From the NCBI GenBank assembly GCA_913049535.1, contig CAJWYF010000002.1:97768-161767 (forward strand): DNA of 64,000 bases, written 5' to 3'. The translations under genes and the position numbers were made by a program. Shown here piece by piece: positions 8,182 through 18,210 of the stretch. Below the pieces are notes generated by a model that searched no databases, was not told the origin of the DNA, and saw only the letters and a list, made by a program, of their open reading frames with translations. The DNA comes from an uncultured Synechococcus sp. (GTDB lineage: Bacteria; Cyanobacteriota; Cyanobacteriia; PCC-6307; Cyanobiaceae). The stretch's first letter is position 1. Each line of letters starts with the position of its first letter.

Positions 8182-9415
8182 CCGTTCCCTGCGTGGCACG
8201 ATGCGGCGACGCCGTTGTTCGGGTTTGAATCCTGCCCGTTGCGCTCGGGGACTGCTGCCGCTGCTGCTGCCAGCGCTTGTGCTGGCTTGCGGTCATCCCC
8301 ATCGTCGGGGCGCACCGACGGCCCCGTCGCAGCAGACGGCGGTTGTGGCTCCCCCCTGCGGCGCTGAGTCGCTCAGCGCGGCTGCCATCGCCGAGCGCTA
8401 TCGCGATGGCATTGTCGTGATTGAGGCGAACCAGGCCAGCGGCACGGGTTTTGTCATTCGCAAAGATGCAGAACGCACGCTGCTGATCACCAACAGCCAT
8501 GTGCTGGAGGGGGCCAGTGCTGTGCGCGTCCGCTGGTCCGACGGCAGCTTTGATCAGGCATTCGTGCTCCTCGATGGGGACAGTGGCGGCAGCGCCATGG
8601 TCAATGACCTGGCGCTGTTGGAGGTCAGGCGTGCCCACGGCGTGGTGCTGCCCCTCAGCCCTGATCCGCCTCGCGCCGGAGACGCGGTGATTGCCATCGG
8701 CACGCCATCGGGACTGGATTTCTCCATCAGCAAAGGCGTCATCAGCGGCATTCGCGACAATGGCCAGCTGATTCAGACCGATACCGCCATCAACTCAGGC
8801 AGCTCCGGTGGACCGCTGATTGCTCTCGATGGCTGCGTGGTGGGGGTGAACACCTTCAGCCTGGCTGACACGGTGGGGCTCAATTTCGCCCTCTCCGCCG
8901 CCTTGGTGCGCCGCTTTGGCGGCGACTGGCTCCCCGCGGCAGCGGCGCGCTCCAGCAATGCCCTTGAGCAGAGCGCGCAGGATCCTTCAGCCCAGACGGG
9001 TGGCGCCATGCAGCGCGATGGCGTTCAGGTCAGAGCCTCCGCCCAGGAGCTCAGCGTTTTGCTGGAGCAGTGGTTCAACCTCAAGTCAGAGGTGCTGGCC
9101 GGCCGTCTGTCCTCCCAGAGCCTCGCTGATGTCGCCATTCAGCCTTTGGTGCAGCTCACAGCAGCGGCCCGTCGCCGTGATGCCAGGGCTGGCCAGAGCC
9201 GGGAGCTCAAGGTGTCCATCCTCAGCTTTGCTCTGCTCCCGCAGCAGCACTCCGGTACGGCCAGCGCCCGCGTCGCGTTGCAGGTTGATGATCAGATCCT
9301 GGATGCCGAGGGTGTGGTGCTGGCCTGGGAGGGCCCCCGCCAGCTGGAGGCCCGCTACAACTTCCAGTGGGACCGCAGGGGCTGGCGCCTCAGTGATGCC
9401 CGCCCAGCGCTTTAG
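8162..9415 (+). CDS. trypsin-like serine protease (HtrA/S1C type), putative lipoprotein
   Basis: Triad context ITNSHVLEG (His), NDLALLEV (Asp), INSGSSGGPL (Ser); N-terminal LLPLLLPALVLACGHPH resembles a lipobox. True start may be the Met near 8201. Confidence 0.82.
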   Translation: MTSQAISRSLRGTMRRRRCSGLNPARCARGLLPLLLPALVLACGHPHRRGAPTAPSQQTAVVAPPCGAESLSAAAIAERYRDGIVVIEANQASGTGFVIRKDAERTLLITNSHVLEGASAVRVRWSDGSFDQAFVLLDGDSGGSAMVNDLALLEVRRAHGVVLPLSPDPPRAGDAVIAIGTPSGLDFSISKGVISGIRDNGQLIQTDTAINSGSSGGPLIALDGCVVGVNTFSLADTVGLNFALSAALVRRFGGDWLPAAAARSSNALEQSAQDPSAQTGGAMQRDGVQVRASAQELSVLLEQWFNLKSEVLAGRLSSQSLADVAIQPLVQLTAAARRRDARAGQSRELKVSILSFALLPQQHSGTASARVALQVDDQILDAEGVVLAWEGPRQLEARYNFQWDRRGWRLSDARPAL

Positions 9416-10551
9416 CGCCGCTGTTGCAGTTCCTGGGCCACGGTTTTGGCCACGACGGCAACCCCACTGGGCCTGAAATGGCCGTCGTAGACGTAATAGT
9501 CCTCACCCCTCAGCTCCGGTCGCAGATCCACGCAGCGGAGACCGGCGCTAGTGCAGGCGGCCATCAAGGCCTCGAACTTATGGCCCACATCCACCTGATC
9601 TGGAGTGAAGCCACCGAGTTGCCCATCGCGCTGCAGGCGTTCCGTTGAGATCTCCGAACCATCGGGGATCAGAAAGAGGCTGCCCAGGGTGACCCCCTCG
9701 GCGGCAAAGCGCTGACGCAATCGCACCAGGGCGCGCGTCAGCTGCTGCCGCTGCTGCGGTGCCCCCCGTTTGTAGAAGGTCTGGCCGCCGTAATTGCTGA
9801 AGTAGTCGCCATGGTCCTTGATGCGACTGTTCTGCATGGCCATGAGCTTGGCCATTTGCAGCAGATGGATGTCAGCGATCCAGGGGATCTGCATCAGCTG
9901 GCCATTGAGCCGGCTCAGGCGGGCCTTGAGCCCCTGGTGCTGCAGGGCTGGTGTGCTCGGGGCCTGTGCTTTGGTCGGTGCGCCAAAGGCGAGCAGTCCC
10001 TCGTAGTCGTTACCCATGCACAGCACAAGATCGACCGGCGTGCCGTCCTGTTTCACAGCAGTGATGGTGCCTTTGTTGCGCGCGAGGATTGCCAGGTATT
10101 GCTCGATGTTGGCCCCTGGCAGTCCCAGGGCGTAGACGTTCAGTGAAGGCTCGATCTGTTGCAGGCGGCATTGCAGCAGATCGCTATCCCCCACACCGAT
10201 CCCGTAGGTGTAACTGTCACCGATGAACACTGCTGTTGCCGGCCGGGTGCTGTCAAAGCAGGGATTACGCCAGCCATGGCGGTCATGACTCACCGCGTGT
10301 TGGTATTCGTTGTGGAGCTGTTGGCCGTTGCTGTTGGGTTGAAAGTGAAATGCAGCAGTGTCAAACAGTCCTTCCGCTTGTGTTGGTCCCTGCCGCATCA
10401 GCCGGTTCATGGTCAGGCGTGATTGCAGTGCTGCAGGTGTATGCACGGTGCGCAACACCAGCTCCGCCAGAGCCAGAACCACAAGGATTCCCAGCCCATT
10501 CCAGGCGATGACAGCAGCTGTGGATCGGTTCAGGCGTAGCAATGGAGCCAT
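9412..10551 (-). CDS. SGNH/GDSL-type hydrolase, membrane-anchored (possible O-acetylation-related)
   Basis: N-terminal TM, then AVFIGDSYTYGIGVGDSD (GDS block), LVLCMGND, and YDGHFRPSG (DxxH block). Start reset to Met at 10551. Confidence 0.72.
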   Translation of the reverse strand: MAPLLRLNRSTAAVIAWNGLGILVVLALAELVLRTVHTPAALQSRLTMNRLMRQGPTQAEGLFDTAAFHFQPNSNGQQLHNEYQHAVSHDRHGWRNPCFDSTRPATAVFIGDSYTYGIGVGDSDLLQCRLQQIEPSLNVYALGLPGANIEQYLAILARNKGTITAVKQDGTPVDLVLCMGNDYEGLLAFGAPTKAQAPSTPALQHQGLKARLSRLNGQLMQIPWIADIHLLQMAKLMAMQNSRIKDHGDYFSNYGGQTFYKRGAPQQRQQLTRALVRLRQRFAAEGVTLGSLFLIPDGSEISTERLQRDGQLGGFTPDQVDVGHKFEALMAACTSAGLRCVDLRPELRGEDYYVYDGHFRPSGVAVVAKTVAQELQQRR

Positions 10552-10570
10552 GGGTGATGGTGGAACGATC

Positions 10571-10846
10571 TCAGCGGCAGCGCTGCTGCCTGATCCACAG
10601 GGCCAGCTGCTGACCCGCCCCGTAGAAGTCTCCGTCCGCCAAGGCCTGGTTGAGACGCGGCTCCTGCTCGGAGCCAATCCAGTTGGCTGCAGCTGAGGCG
10701 CAGCGCAGCTCAGCTCCATCCACGCCGAGATCAAAGCGGAACAGGGCGCTCTGCCCGTAGCGCTCACGGATCTGTTCTGCATCCACGGGCCACGGTTGCT
10801 GCCCCAGCAGCAAAGGGAAGGCTCCGAGGGCAAGCAGTCGCAGCAT
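10571..10846 (-). CDS. hypothetical secreted protein (91 aa)
   Basis: MLRLLALGAFPLLLGQQPWPVDAEQIRERYGQSALFRFDLG...; signal-peptide-like N-terminus. Confidence 0.5.
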   Translation of the reverse strand: MLRLLALGAFPLLLGQQPWPVDAEQIRERYGQSALFRFDLGVDGAELRCASAAANWIGSEQEPRLNQALADGDFYGAGQQLALWIRQQRCR

Positions 10847-10896
10847 CACTAATTTGATCAGGGGGCCATTCTCCGTTGTTGTGCTGATTTGACGCT

Positions 10897-11898
10897 GTGA
10901 CCGTTCCGCCGCTGCTGGTGGCCACTGCCCGCCATTTGTGGCGCTGGCAATGGCAACGGTTGATGGATGGGCTGGCCCCGGCTGATGCGGCAGGCAATTT
11001 TCAAAGGCGCCCGTCGCAATTCGCCGGTCGCCCCCTGGAGCCGCTGCTGCAACAGGCCACCGCAACCGCTCGCCCCCCCTGGCTGATCATCGGCCGCACG
11101 TGCCCCTGGGCCCATCGCACCTGGCTGGTCCATCAGTTGCGCGGTCTGCAGCAGCAGATCGAGCTGGTGCTTGTGGACCCTGATCCCCATGCCGGGCGCT
11201 GGGTGTTTGCTGAGCCCAGGCTCCACTGCAGCAGCTTGCAGCAGCTGTATCGCTTGTCTGGGGCTGATCCCCAGCAGCGCGCCACCGTGCCCGTGCTGCT
11301 GGACGCAGGTGGCGCTGATGCCCAGCCCCAGATCCTCTCCAATGAAAGCGCTGAGCTGGTGCAGCTGCTGAATCGCTGGCCTGCTGACGGGGCGCTGGCG
11401 TTGGAACCAACGGCTGATCTCGAGGCCATCGAGCAGTGGTCCAGGCGGCTGCAGGAGCCGCTCAATGATGGGGTGTACCGCTGCGGTTTCGCCCGTAACC
11501 AAGAGGCTTTTGAGCGTGCCGAGACGGCTCTTTTCGGGGCCCTGGAGCAGCTGGAGCAAGCCCTGAGCGCCCAGGGCCCCTGGCTCTGCGGTTTCCGACT
11601 GACCCTTGCCGATGTCTGCCTTTTCCCCACATTGATTCGCTGGGAGCAGGTTTATGCCCCGCTGTTCGGCTGCAGCCGTGAACCGCTGTGGCGCTATCCA
11701 GCGCTCTGGGATTGGCGCGCCCGCATGTTGGATCAACCTGGTGTCCTCGACACCTGTGACCCGGCGGCCTGGAGGCGGGATTATTTCGGAGCCCTGTTCC
11801 CTCTGCAGCCGTCAGGCCGTGTGCCCGGCGGACCTGCTGATGCAGCTGAGCTCAAAGCTCTGCTGCAGGCTCCGGTCCCCAGCAGAATGGGGCCATGA
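10897..11898 (+). CDS. glutathione S-transferase, Xi class/glutathionyl-hydroquinone reductase-like
   Basis: GTG start; WLIIGRTCPWAHRTWLV active-site CPWAxR motif and GST C-terminal helical domain. Confidence 0.82.
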   Translation: MTVPPLLVATARHLWRWQWQRLMDGLAPADAAGNFQRRPSQFAGRPLEPLLQQATATARPPWLIIGRTCPWAHRTWLVHQLRGLQQQIELVLVDPDPHAGRWVFAEPRLHCSSLQQLYRLSGADPQQRATVPVLLDAGGADAQPQILSNESAELVQLLNRWPADGALALEPTADLEAIEQWSRRLQEPLNDGVYRCGFARNQEAFERAETALFGALEQLEQALSAQGPWLCGFRLTLADVCLFPTLIRWEQVYAPLFGCSREPLWRYPALWDWRARMLDQPGVLDTCDPAAWRRDYFGALFPLQPSGRVPGGPADAAELKALLQAPVPSRMGP

Positions 11899-12518
11899 CT
11901 GTGGCTTCTGTCACCTACGAAGGCGTTTACGGGCCCTACACCGTGACCGCCGCTCATCGGCGCGAGGTGTTGCTGTACCGCCTGTCGCTGCTGCTGCTGG
12001 CTGTGGCGCAGATCGCGGCCTTGATGCAGTGGCGCTGGTTCGGACCTGTCCTCTGCTGGCCGTGGGTGTTGCTGATGCTGGCGGGTCTCGGTGGTGCCCT
12101 GCGCTGGGTGCACATCTATCTGCGTCCGCTGCACCGGGCGTTGCAGCTGTTCTGGTTGCTGGGCTGCGCTGGCTTTGCGGTGCTGGCCTGGCAGGGCGGG
12201 CCAGCTGCGGTGCTGCCTGAGCTGGTGCACCAACCGCTCTGGATCTGGGCTGTGGGTCCAGCCTTTGCCGCCCTGGCGGGTCTTGGCTTCAAGGAGTTCT
12301 TCTGTTTTCAACGCCCTGAGGCCATTGGCGTGACGCTGCTGCTGCCGGTGCTGCTGTTGGGTTGGTTGGTTGGAATGTTGTCGCCTGGGCTTGCCAGCGT
12401 GTTGCTGGCGCTGGAGAGCGTGCTGTTGCTGGTGCTCGCCCTGCGCAAATTTCCAATGCCGGAGGAAGCCGATCTGGGCGATCTGAGCGTGTTTGCCCAG
12501 CTCGATGCCGGGCTTTAG
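11895..12518 (+). CDS. DUF2301-type integral membrane protein
   Basis: About 207 aa with multiple TM segments, N-terminal YEGVYGPYTVTAAHRREVLLYRLSLLLLAV typical of the cyanobacterial family; ATGA overlap with upstream GST. Confidence 0.7.
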   Translation: MTVASVTYEGVYGPYTVTAAHRREVLLYRLSLLLLAVAQIAALMQWRWFGPVLCWPWVLLMLAGLGGALRWVHIYLRPLHRALQLFWLLGCAGFAVLAWQGGPAAVLPELVHQPLWIWAVGPAFAALAGLGFKEFFCFQRPEAIGVTLLLPVLLLGWLVGMLSPGLASVLLALESVLLLVLALRKFPMPEEADLGDLSVFAQLDAGL

Positions 12519-12528
12519 CTCTGATACA

Positions 12529-12557
12529 AGAAAACCCCCGACAGGCGGGGGTTTTCT
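12529..12557 (+). terminator. rho-independent terminator, probably bidirectional
   Basis: AAGAAAACCCCCG-ACAGG-CGGGGGTTTTCT: stem flanked by A- and T-tracts. Confidence 0.85.
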
Positions 12558-12654
12558 CGGAGCCGCTGTGTGGAGCCTGGCTCTTGGCCGACGCGGGGCT
12601 TCGTCGCCGTGGCCATCAACGTTCTAGACATGCTGCTCTGGCATGGGCCCTTAG

Positions 12655-13875
12655 ATGCCTGATTCCTCACAGATTTCCCTACACCCAGAGGCACTGGCGC
12701 CACTGAGCTGGGATCAGCTCAAGGCGCTGACTCCATCCGAGCCCGATCGTGTTGAGGGTCCCACCAACAGTCAGGCCCGCCTGCGGCTCTTCGGTGCTGC
12801 CGAATCTGCGGTGCGGGTGGTCCTCTACCGCGATCACCACGCTTGGTGCCCCTACTGCCAGAAGGTCTGGTTGTGGCTCGAGGAGCGGCGGATCCCCTAT
12901 CGGATCGAGAAGGTGACCATGTTCTGCTACGGGGAGAAAGAACCCTGGTACAAGCGGCTTGTTCCTTCCGGCATGCTCCCGGCCCTGGCCATTGACGGGC
13001 AGGTCATCACCGAAAGCGACCGCATTCTTCTGGCCCTAGAGCAGTGCTTTGGACCCCTTGGTGCCTCGCTGGAGGATGAACGGGTTGTGTCGTTGCGCCG
13101 GCTGGAGCGCGACCTGTTCGGGGCCTGGTGCACCTGGCTTTGTTATCCAGGAGCTGAATCCCAGGGTGCGGCTCTGTTCCATGCCCAGGCCGCGCGCGTC
13201 GCCCAGGCCTTGGAGCGTCACCCAGGGCCGTGGTTTCTCGAGGAGTTCAGCAGTGCTGATCTGATCTTTGTGCCCTATGTCGAGCGCATGAACAGCAGCC
13301 TTCTCTATTACAAGGGCTATGAACTCAGGCAGCAGTGGCCTGCCTTGGACCGTTGGTTCGCGGCTCTCGATCAGCGCAGCACCTACCGCGGCACCCGCAG
13401 CGATCACCACACCCACGCCCATGACCTGCCGCCGCAGATGGGGGGCTGTTACTCCAACCGCACCGCCGCAGCCCAGCATTGGGCGAAGCGCATTGATCAG
13501 GGCCCCTGGCAGGGGCTCTCCGACTGCACGGATCAAACGGTGCCCGATGGCGCTGCAGCCGAGGCCCTCGCCAGGGTGCTGCGCCACTGGCCCGTGCTTC
13601 AGCAGCAGCACCAGCTCGATGAGCAAGCGATGCGCTGCGTGCTGACGCGATTGATGAATGGTCGAACCTGCCAGCCACCACGGGGCAGTGAGCGGAGTCT
13701 GCGCTCACTGCGTGATCGCATCAGCGTGCCCCGCGACATGGGTGTTCACGCTGCTCGCCTGCTGCGTCAGGCCCTCGAGGAGACCGCTGCATTGGCGGGG
13801 GAGGCCCAGGGACCCGCCATCCCCATGCGCCATCGCCGCGATCAGGATCCGGCGCCGTTCCTCAGACGTCGTTGA
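12655..13875 (+). CDS. glutathione S-transferase family protein with long C-terminal region
   Basis: [71 protein letters not shown]: thioredoxin-fold GST with CPYC. Confidence 0.85.
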   Translation: MPDSSQISLHPEALAPLSWDQLKALTPSEPDRVEGPTNSQARLRLFGAAESAVRVVLYRDHHAWCPYCQKVWLWLEERRIPYRIEKVTMFCYGEKEPWYKRLVPSGMLPALAIDGQVITESDRILLALEQCFGPLGASLEDERVVSLRRLERDLFGAWCTWLCYPGAESQGAALFHAQAARVAQALERHPGPWFLEEFSSADLIFVPYVERMNSSLLYYKGYELRQQWPALDRWFAALDQRSTYRGTRSDHHTHAHDLPPQMGGCYSNRTAAAQHWAKRIDQGPWQGLSDCTDQTVPDGAAAEALARVLRHWPVLQQQHQLDEQAMRCVLTRLMNGRTCQPPRGSERSLRSLRDRISVPRDMGVHAARLLRQALEETAALAGEAQGPAIPMRHRRDQDPAPFLRRR

Positions 13876-14029
13876 GCAGCACCCGAGGATGGGTGGGGTC
13901 AAGGGAGCTCAGCATCCGCAGGCTGGCACTGCGGTAGCTCGACTCGCGCATCACCGGTTTCTGGCGGGCCTGTTCGTAGCGCTCGCAGGCATCAGTCGGC
14001 GGCAGCACAGGGGCGTTTTGTGGGGGCAT
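13862..14029 (-). CDS. small hypothetical protein (55 aa)
   Basis: [55 protein letters not shown]; fills an intergenic gap but overlaps the GST stop. Confidence 0.4.
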   Translation of the reverse strand: MPPQNAPVLPPTDACERYEQARQKPVMRESSYRSASLRMLSSLDPTHPRVLLNDV

Positions 14030-14188
14030 GACGTCACCATCACTGCTGTCGTTATGACGCCACCAACCCCGTCGCGGCGTGTCGTGCACTACAGCCGCCC
14101 GGGAGTTTTTCGATTCTGTCGCTGCAAGGTAAAGTCGCCCGGCATCCGGGTGGCTCCGCCGCCTGAGTCACCACCACCGAGGTTTCCC

Positions 14189-15262
14189 ATGGCGCTCGTT
14201 CCGCTCCGCCTGCTGCTCGACCACGCCGCCGAGAACGGTTACGGCATCCCGGCGTTCAACGTGAACAACCTGGAGCAGGTCCAGTCGATCATGGAGGCTG
14301 CCTATGAGACAGACAGCCCCGTCATCCTGCAGGCCTCCCGCGGCGCCCGTGCCTACGCCGGTGAGAACTTCCTGCGTCACCTGATCATCGCTGCGGTCGA
14401 GACCTATCCCGACATCCCCGTGGTCATGCACCAGGACCACGGCAACAGCCCTGCCACCTGCTTCGGCGCAGCCGCCAATGGTTTCACCTCAGTGATGATG
14501 GACGGCTCGCTGGAGGCCGACGCCAAGACCCCCGCGTCCTACGAGTACAACGTTGCGGTCACCAAGGAAGTGGTGGACGTGGCCCACGCCATCGGCGTGA
14601 GTGTGGAAGGTGAGCTGGGTTGCCTTGGTTCCCTTGAGACCGGCAAGGGTGAAGCCGAGGACGGACACGGCTTCGAGGGTGCCCTCTCCCACGATCAGCT
14701 GCTGACCGATCCTGCTGAAGCTGCTGACTTCGTCGCCAAGACCAAGGTGGATGCCCTCGCCATCGCCATCGGCACCAGCCACGGCGCTTACAAGTTCACC
14801 CGCAAGCCAACCGGTGAGGTGCTGGCCATCTCCCGCATCGCTGAGATCCACAAGGCCATCCCCAACACCCACCTGGTGATGCATGGCTCCTCCTCCGTTC
14901 CCCAGGAATGGCTGGAGATGATCAACAAGTTTGGTGGCCAGATCCCCGAGACCTACGGCGTCCCTGTCGAGGAAATCCAGGAAGGCATCCGCAACGGCGT
15001 GCGCAAGGTGAACATCGACACCGACAACCGCCTGGCCTTCACCGCAGCTGTGCGTGAAGCCGCCGCCGCTGATCCCGCCAACTTCGATCCCCGCCACTTC
15101 AACAAGCCGGCCCGCAAGTACATGAAGCAGGTCTGCCTTGATCGCTACACCCAGTTCTGGGCTGCTGGTAACGCCAGCAAGATCAAGCAGCGCGACATCA
15201 ACTACTACGCCGGCCTCTACGCCAAAGGTGAACTGGACAGCAAGGTGGCTGTTGCAGCCTGA
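14189..15262 (+). CDS. fbaA: class II fructose-bisphosphate aldolase
   Basis: [38 protein letters not shown]...VMHQDHGNS...[12 protein letters not shown]...[10 protein letters not shown]...[17 protein letters not shown]. Track ORF from 13658 is an in-frame upstream extension. Confidence 0.97.
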   Translation: MALVPLRLLLDHAAENGYGIPAFNVNNLEQVQSIMEAAYETDSPVILQASRGARAYAGENFLRHLIIAAVETYPDIPVVMHQDHGNSPATCFGAAANGFTSVMMDGSLEADAKTPASYEYNVAVTKEVVDVAHAIGVSVEGELGCLGSLETGKGEAEDGHGFEGALSHDQLLTDPAEAADFVAKTKVDALAIAIGTSHGAYKFTRKPTGEVLAISRIAEIHKAIPNTHLVMHGSSSVPQEWLEMINKFGGQIPETYGVPVEEIQEGIRNGVRKVNIDTDNRLAFTAAVREAAAADPANFDPRHFNKPARKYMKQVCLDRYTQFWAAGNASKIKQRDINYYAGLYAKGELDSKVAVAA

Positions 15263-15287
15263 ATCAACGCCATGCGTTGACACCAGA

Positions 15288-15312
15288 AAGGGCCCGCAAG
15301 GGCCCTTTTTTT
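15288..15312 (+). terminator. rho-independent terminator of fbaA
   Basis: AAGGGCCC-GCAA-GGGCCC-TTTTTTT. Confidence 0.85.
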
Positions 15313-18091
15313 ATTGGACGAGATTCTTCAGGGCCGATGTCAGATCCTTCTCCATCACAATGCGTCGGCCGTCGGTGACGATGACCCGCACCAGGGTGGG
15401 AATGCCCCCTTTGCTGGCCTGCAGATAGATCGGCTCGACGTAGAGCAGGCCCTGGCCCACCGGCATGACCAGCAGGTTTCCCTGGATCACGCGGGACCCC
15501 TGGCGGTTCCACAGCCCGAACTGGCGACTGATCCTGGGGTCCTGCTCAATCAGTGCTGAGATCTGCTGGGGTCCGAGCAACAACCGCTGCTGCGGGAAAC
15601 GCACCAGGCGCAGTTCGCCATAGGACTCAACGTCATTGCGGGCGGCCAGCCAGCTCACCATGTTGGGTCGCCGCAGCGGCGTGAAGGGGAGCATCAGCAC
15701 GAACTCCGGACGCTCCCTCCCCGGCAGCTGGAGTGTGACGTGGTATGGCCTGACCTTGACGCTGCTGGATCCATAGATCTCGGTGGGAATATCCCAGACG
15801 TCATCACCGTTGTAGAAACTGCGCACATCGGTGACGTGGAAGCGCAGCAGACGCTCGGCTTGCACCTGGAATTGCGTGATGGGCACCTGCAGGTGCTGCT
15901 GGATCGCCCTCGGCATTGCGTCGATCGGCTGGAAGAGTTCCGGGAAGGCGTTGCGCCAGGTGCGCAGCACAGGGTCATGAGGATCGATCACATAGAACCA
16001 AACCCGACCGTTGAGGGCATCGACCACCACCTTGACGGGGTTGCGGAAATAGCGCGTCCCGCTGGCGTTTGGATCGCTGTAGGGATAGGAACGGCTGCTG
16101 GTGAAGCCATCCAGCAGCCAGTACTGATGCTGCTCAGCCCTGTATCCATCTCCATCCGGTACCCGCACCGTGATCAGGTAGGGCTGACTTTCGAATTGCA
16201 GAAACGGCGCGAGCGCCTCCAGTCGTGCCTGAACCTGGCGCCGCAGTAGCAACCGGCTGTCCGGCCGCAGGGATCCGCTCAGCAGCAGCCTGGGCTCGCG
16301 CAGGTAGGCCGCAGCCATGAGCCGGGAGAAGGGATCGCCCAGCGGCAATCCCCCATTGCCGCTGTAGTGGGTGTAGACGTTCTGCTCACCATCGGGGAAG
16401 TCAAATTCCGGCACCTTGGAGGGGGCGACGGCGTAACGAGCTGGCGCGGCGCCGTAGTACAGCTGCGGACGCCCCAGTGGAAAGGCACGCTTGGCTTCCT
16501 CATCGGTGACGCCCAGCTGGCGCAGGCCCTGCACTTCACCGCTTTGCCCCAGGTTTTTGACGAAATAGGCCGGCAGGTTGTCGTTGCCGGTGCCATTGAC
16601 CGGCGAGACGGTGAACCCCTGACCGTGGGTGAAGACCAGGTGCTGGTTGAGCCAGGTGCGTGAGGCTGGCGGCAGGGCCGCCACATCCATTTCCCGGGCA
16701 GCCACCATCACCTGCTGCCTGCTCCGGTTGGGGTCGGGGCTGAGCCTGTAGCGATCCACTGCCGCCGATGGAAAGGCGTAGGTCAGGCGCAGCTGCTGCA
16801 GCTGCCGGTTGGCCTCCAGCAGCGGTTGTGTATCCCAGAGACGGATGTTGTCAATCGTTCCCTGGGACATCACCAGGTCGGCAAAGCTGAGGCGCTGCTT
16901 GGGGTTGAGGGTGCGCAGACTGACGGCTTCTAGGCCGAAGGCCTTGCGTGTTGCCCGAATCGTGCGCTCCAGGTAGGGGCGCTCCATCTGCAACTCCCGC
17001 GGCTGCACCAGCAGCTTCTGGGCCAGTGGTGTCAAGATCCCATCCAGCAGTGGGGCCAGGGCCGCCAGCACGGCCGGGGCCAGCAGCAGGTCCCGGCGGC
17101 GCCAGCCCAAAGGAATCGGCAGCACAAGCCCGATGCTCAACAACAGCAAGGCTCCGCTCAAGAGCAGCTTCAGCGGCAGACGCACGTGCAGAGCGGCCCA
17201 ACCGGCTCCTGCCACCACGCCGTTGCCCTGCACCATCAATTCAAATGGCGCCATTGCAGCGATCAGCGCTCCGACCAGGGCCAGCGCGGCCAGCTGGGGT
17301 CGCAACACCACCTGCTGCTGCTGGCTCAAGCCAGCGAATTTCCAGTCCGAGAGTGTTGTGCCCTGGCTGAGGCACAGCCAGAGGCAGGCGCAGAAGCCCA
17401 CCAGACCCTGGGCCATGAGCACGCTGAGCACCAGGAGCACGGCAGGCAGCCGCAGCACCGTGAAGCTCAGATCCATGCCGGTAATCGGATCGGCTTCCCC
17501 AAAAGGGCTGGCCAGTAAAGCGGGCAGCCAGAAGCTCCAACCACGGGCCAGGGCTGTGCCTGAGGCGACGATGGCGGCGGTGAGGGTGATTCGCAGCACC
17601 ATCAGGGGCCAGCGCAGCAGCAGCAGCAGCAGGGTCACTGCCAAACCCGCCACCAGGCTCAGGGGCAGCTCGCCCAGCACCGGGAAGCTGCTGAGCGCCA
17701 GGCCGCTGAAGGGTTCATCAATCAGGCCTTCCGCCTGGATCAGCAGATAGGCCAGGGCTGTTGCCAGCACACTCAGCAGCAGGGCAATGGCCGCGGCCAG
17801 GGCCCAGCCCCGCAGGGGTAGCAAGACCGTTTCCCCGCGATGGGGACGGCCGATGCGTCGCAGTTTCCAGCAGCGCTGCAGCTGTTGCAGTTGGATCGGG
17901 ATGCCGATGCCCAGAACCAGCAGCAGGGCGGTGAGTTGCAGGCCCAGCCGCCGCAACAGCACCGGTGCGAAGTTGAACTGCTCAAACCAGCGCCATTCCA
18001 CCCAGACGCGCGGCGCCACCAGCAGCAGCACCACCAGCACGATGGCGATGACCACGCTGATTGGATTCCTGGCGCGGCGAGGCAAGGTCAT
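15311..18091 (-). CDS. UPF0182 family large membrane protein
   Basis: 926 aa; multiple N-terminal TM segments, RVWVEWRWFEQFNFAPVLLRRLGLQ, then periplasmic domain with ERPYLERTIRATRKAFGL, GNDNLPAYFVKNL, PQLYYG. Confidence 0.88.
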   Translation of the reverse strand: MTLPRRARNPISVVIAIVLVVLLLVAPRVWVEWRWFEQFNFAPVLLRRLGLQLTALLLVLGIGIPIQLQQLQRCWKLRRIGRPHRGETVLLPLRGWALAAAIALLLSVLATALAYLLIQAEGLIDEPFSGLALSSFPVLGELPLSLVAGLAVTLLLLLLRWPLMVLRITLTAAIVASGTALARGWSFWLPALLASPFGEADPITGMDLSFTVLRLPAVLLVLSVLMAQGLVGFCACLWLCLSQGTTLSDWKFAGLSQQQQVVLRPQLAALALVGALIAAMAPFELMVQGNGVVAGAGWAALHVRLPLKLLLSGALLLLSIGLVLPIPLGWRRRDLLLAPAVLAALAPLLDGILTPLAQKLLVQPRELQMERPYLERTIRATRKAFGLEAVSLRTLNPKQRLSFADLVMSQGTIDNIRLWDTQPLLEANRQLQQLRLTYAFPSAAVDRYRLSPDPNRSRQQVMVAAREMDVAALPPASRTWLNQHLVFTHGQGFTVSPVNGTGNDNLPAYFVKNLGQSGEVQGLRQLGVTDEEAKRAFPLGRPQLYYGAAPARYAVAPSKVPEFDFPDGEQNVYTHYSGNGGLPLGDPFSRLMAAAYLREPRLLLSGSLRPDSRLLLRRQVQARLEALAPFLQFESQPYLITVRVPDGDGYRAEQHQYWLLDGFTSSRSYPYSDPNASGTRYFRNPVKVVVDALNGRVWFYVIDPHDPVLRTWRNAFPELFQPIDAMPRAIQQHLQVPITQFQVQAERLLRFHVTDVRSFYNGDDVWDIPTEIYGSSSVKVRPYHVTLQLPGRERPEFVLMLPFTPLRRPNMVSWLAARNDVESYGELRLVRFPQQRLLLGPQQISALIEQDPRISRQFGLWNRQGSRVIQGNLLVMPVGQGLLYVEPIYLQASKGGIPTLVRVIVTDGRRIVMEKDLTSALKNLVQ

Positions 18092-18210
18092 GGGCAGAGG
18101 CTAGTCAGCAGCAGCGATCTGGCATCCTGTTCAATGCCCGACACCCAGGGTCGGGATTAAATCGTCCTGCGGTGCTGCGCTGCTACCGTTCGCTCACCCG
18201 CTTCTTTGGT

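Noticed and set aside
12515-12703. 62-aa minus ORF over the 12529-12557 terminator
   Set aside because: Its C-terminus is encoded by a terminator hairpin; no motif support.
13658-14188. N-terminal 177 aa of the fbaA track ORF
   Set aside because: Aldolase homology starts at [13 protein letters not shown]; upstream includes a leader hairpin and overlaps the GST gene.
14489-15283. 264-aa minus ORF antisense to fbaA, hydrophobic/Gly/Val-rich
   Set aside because: Mirror of strongly biased aldolase codons; fbaA is certain.
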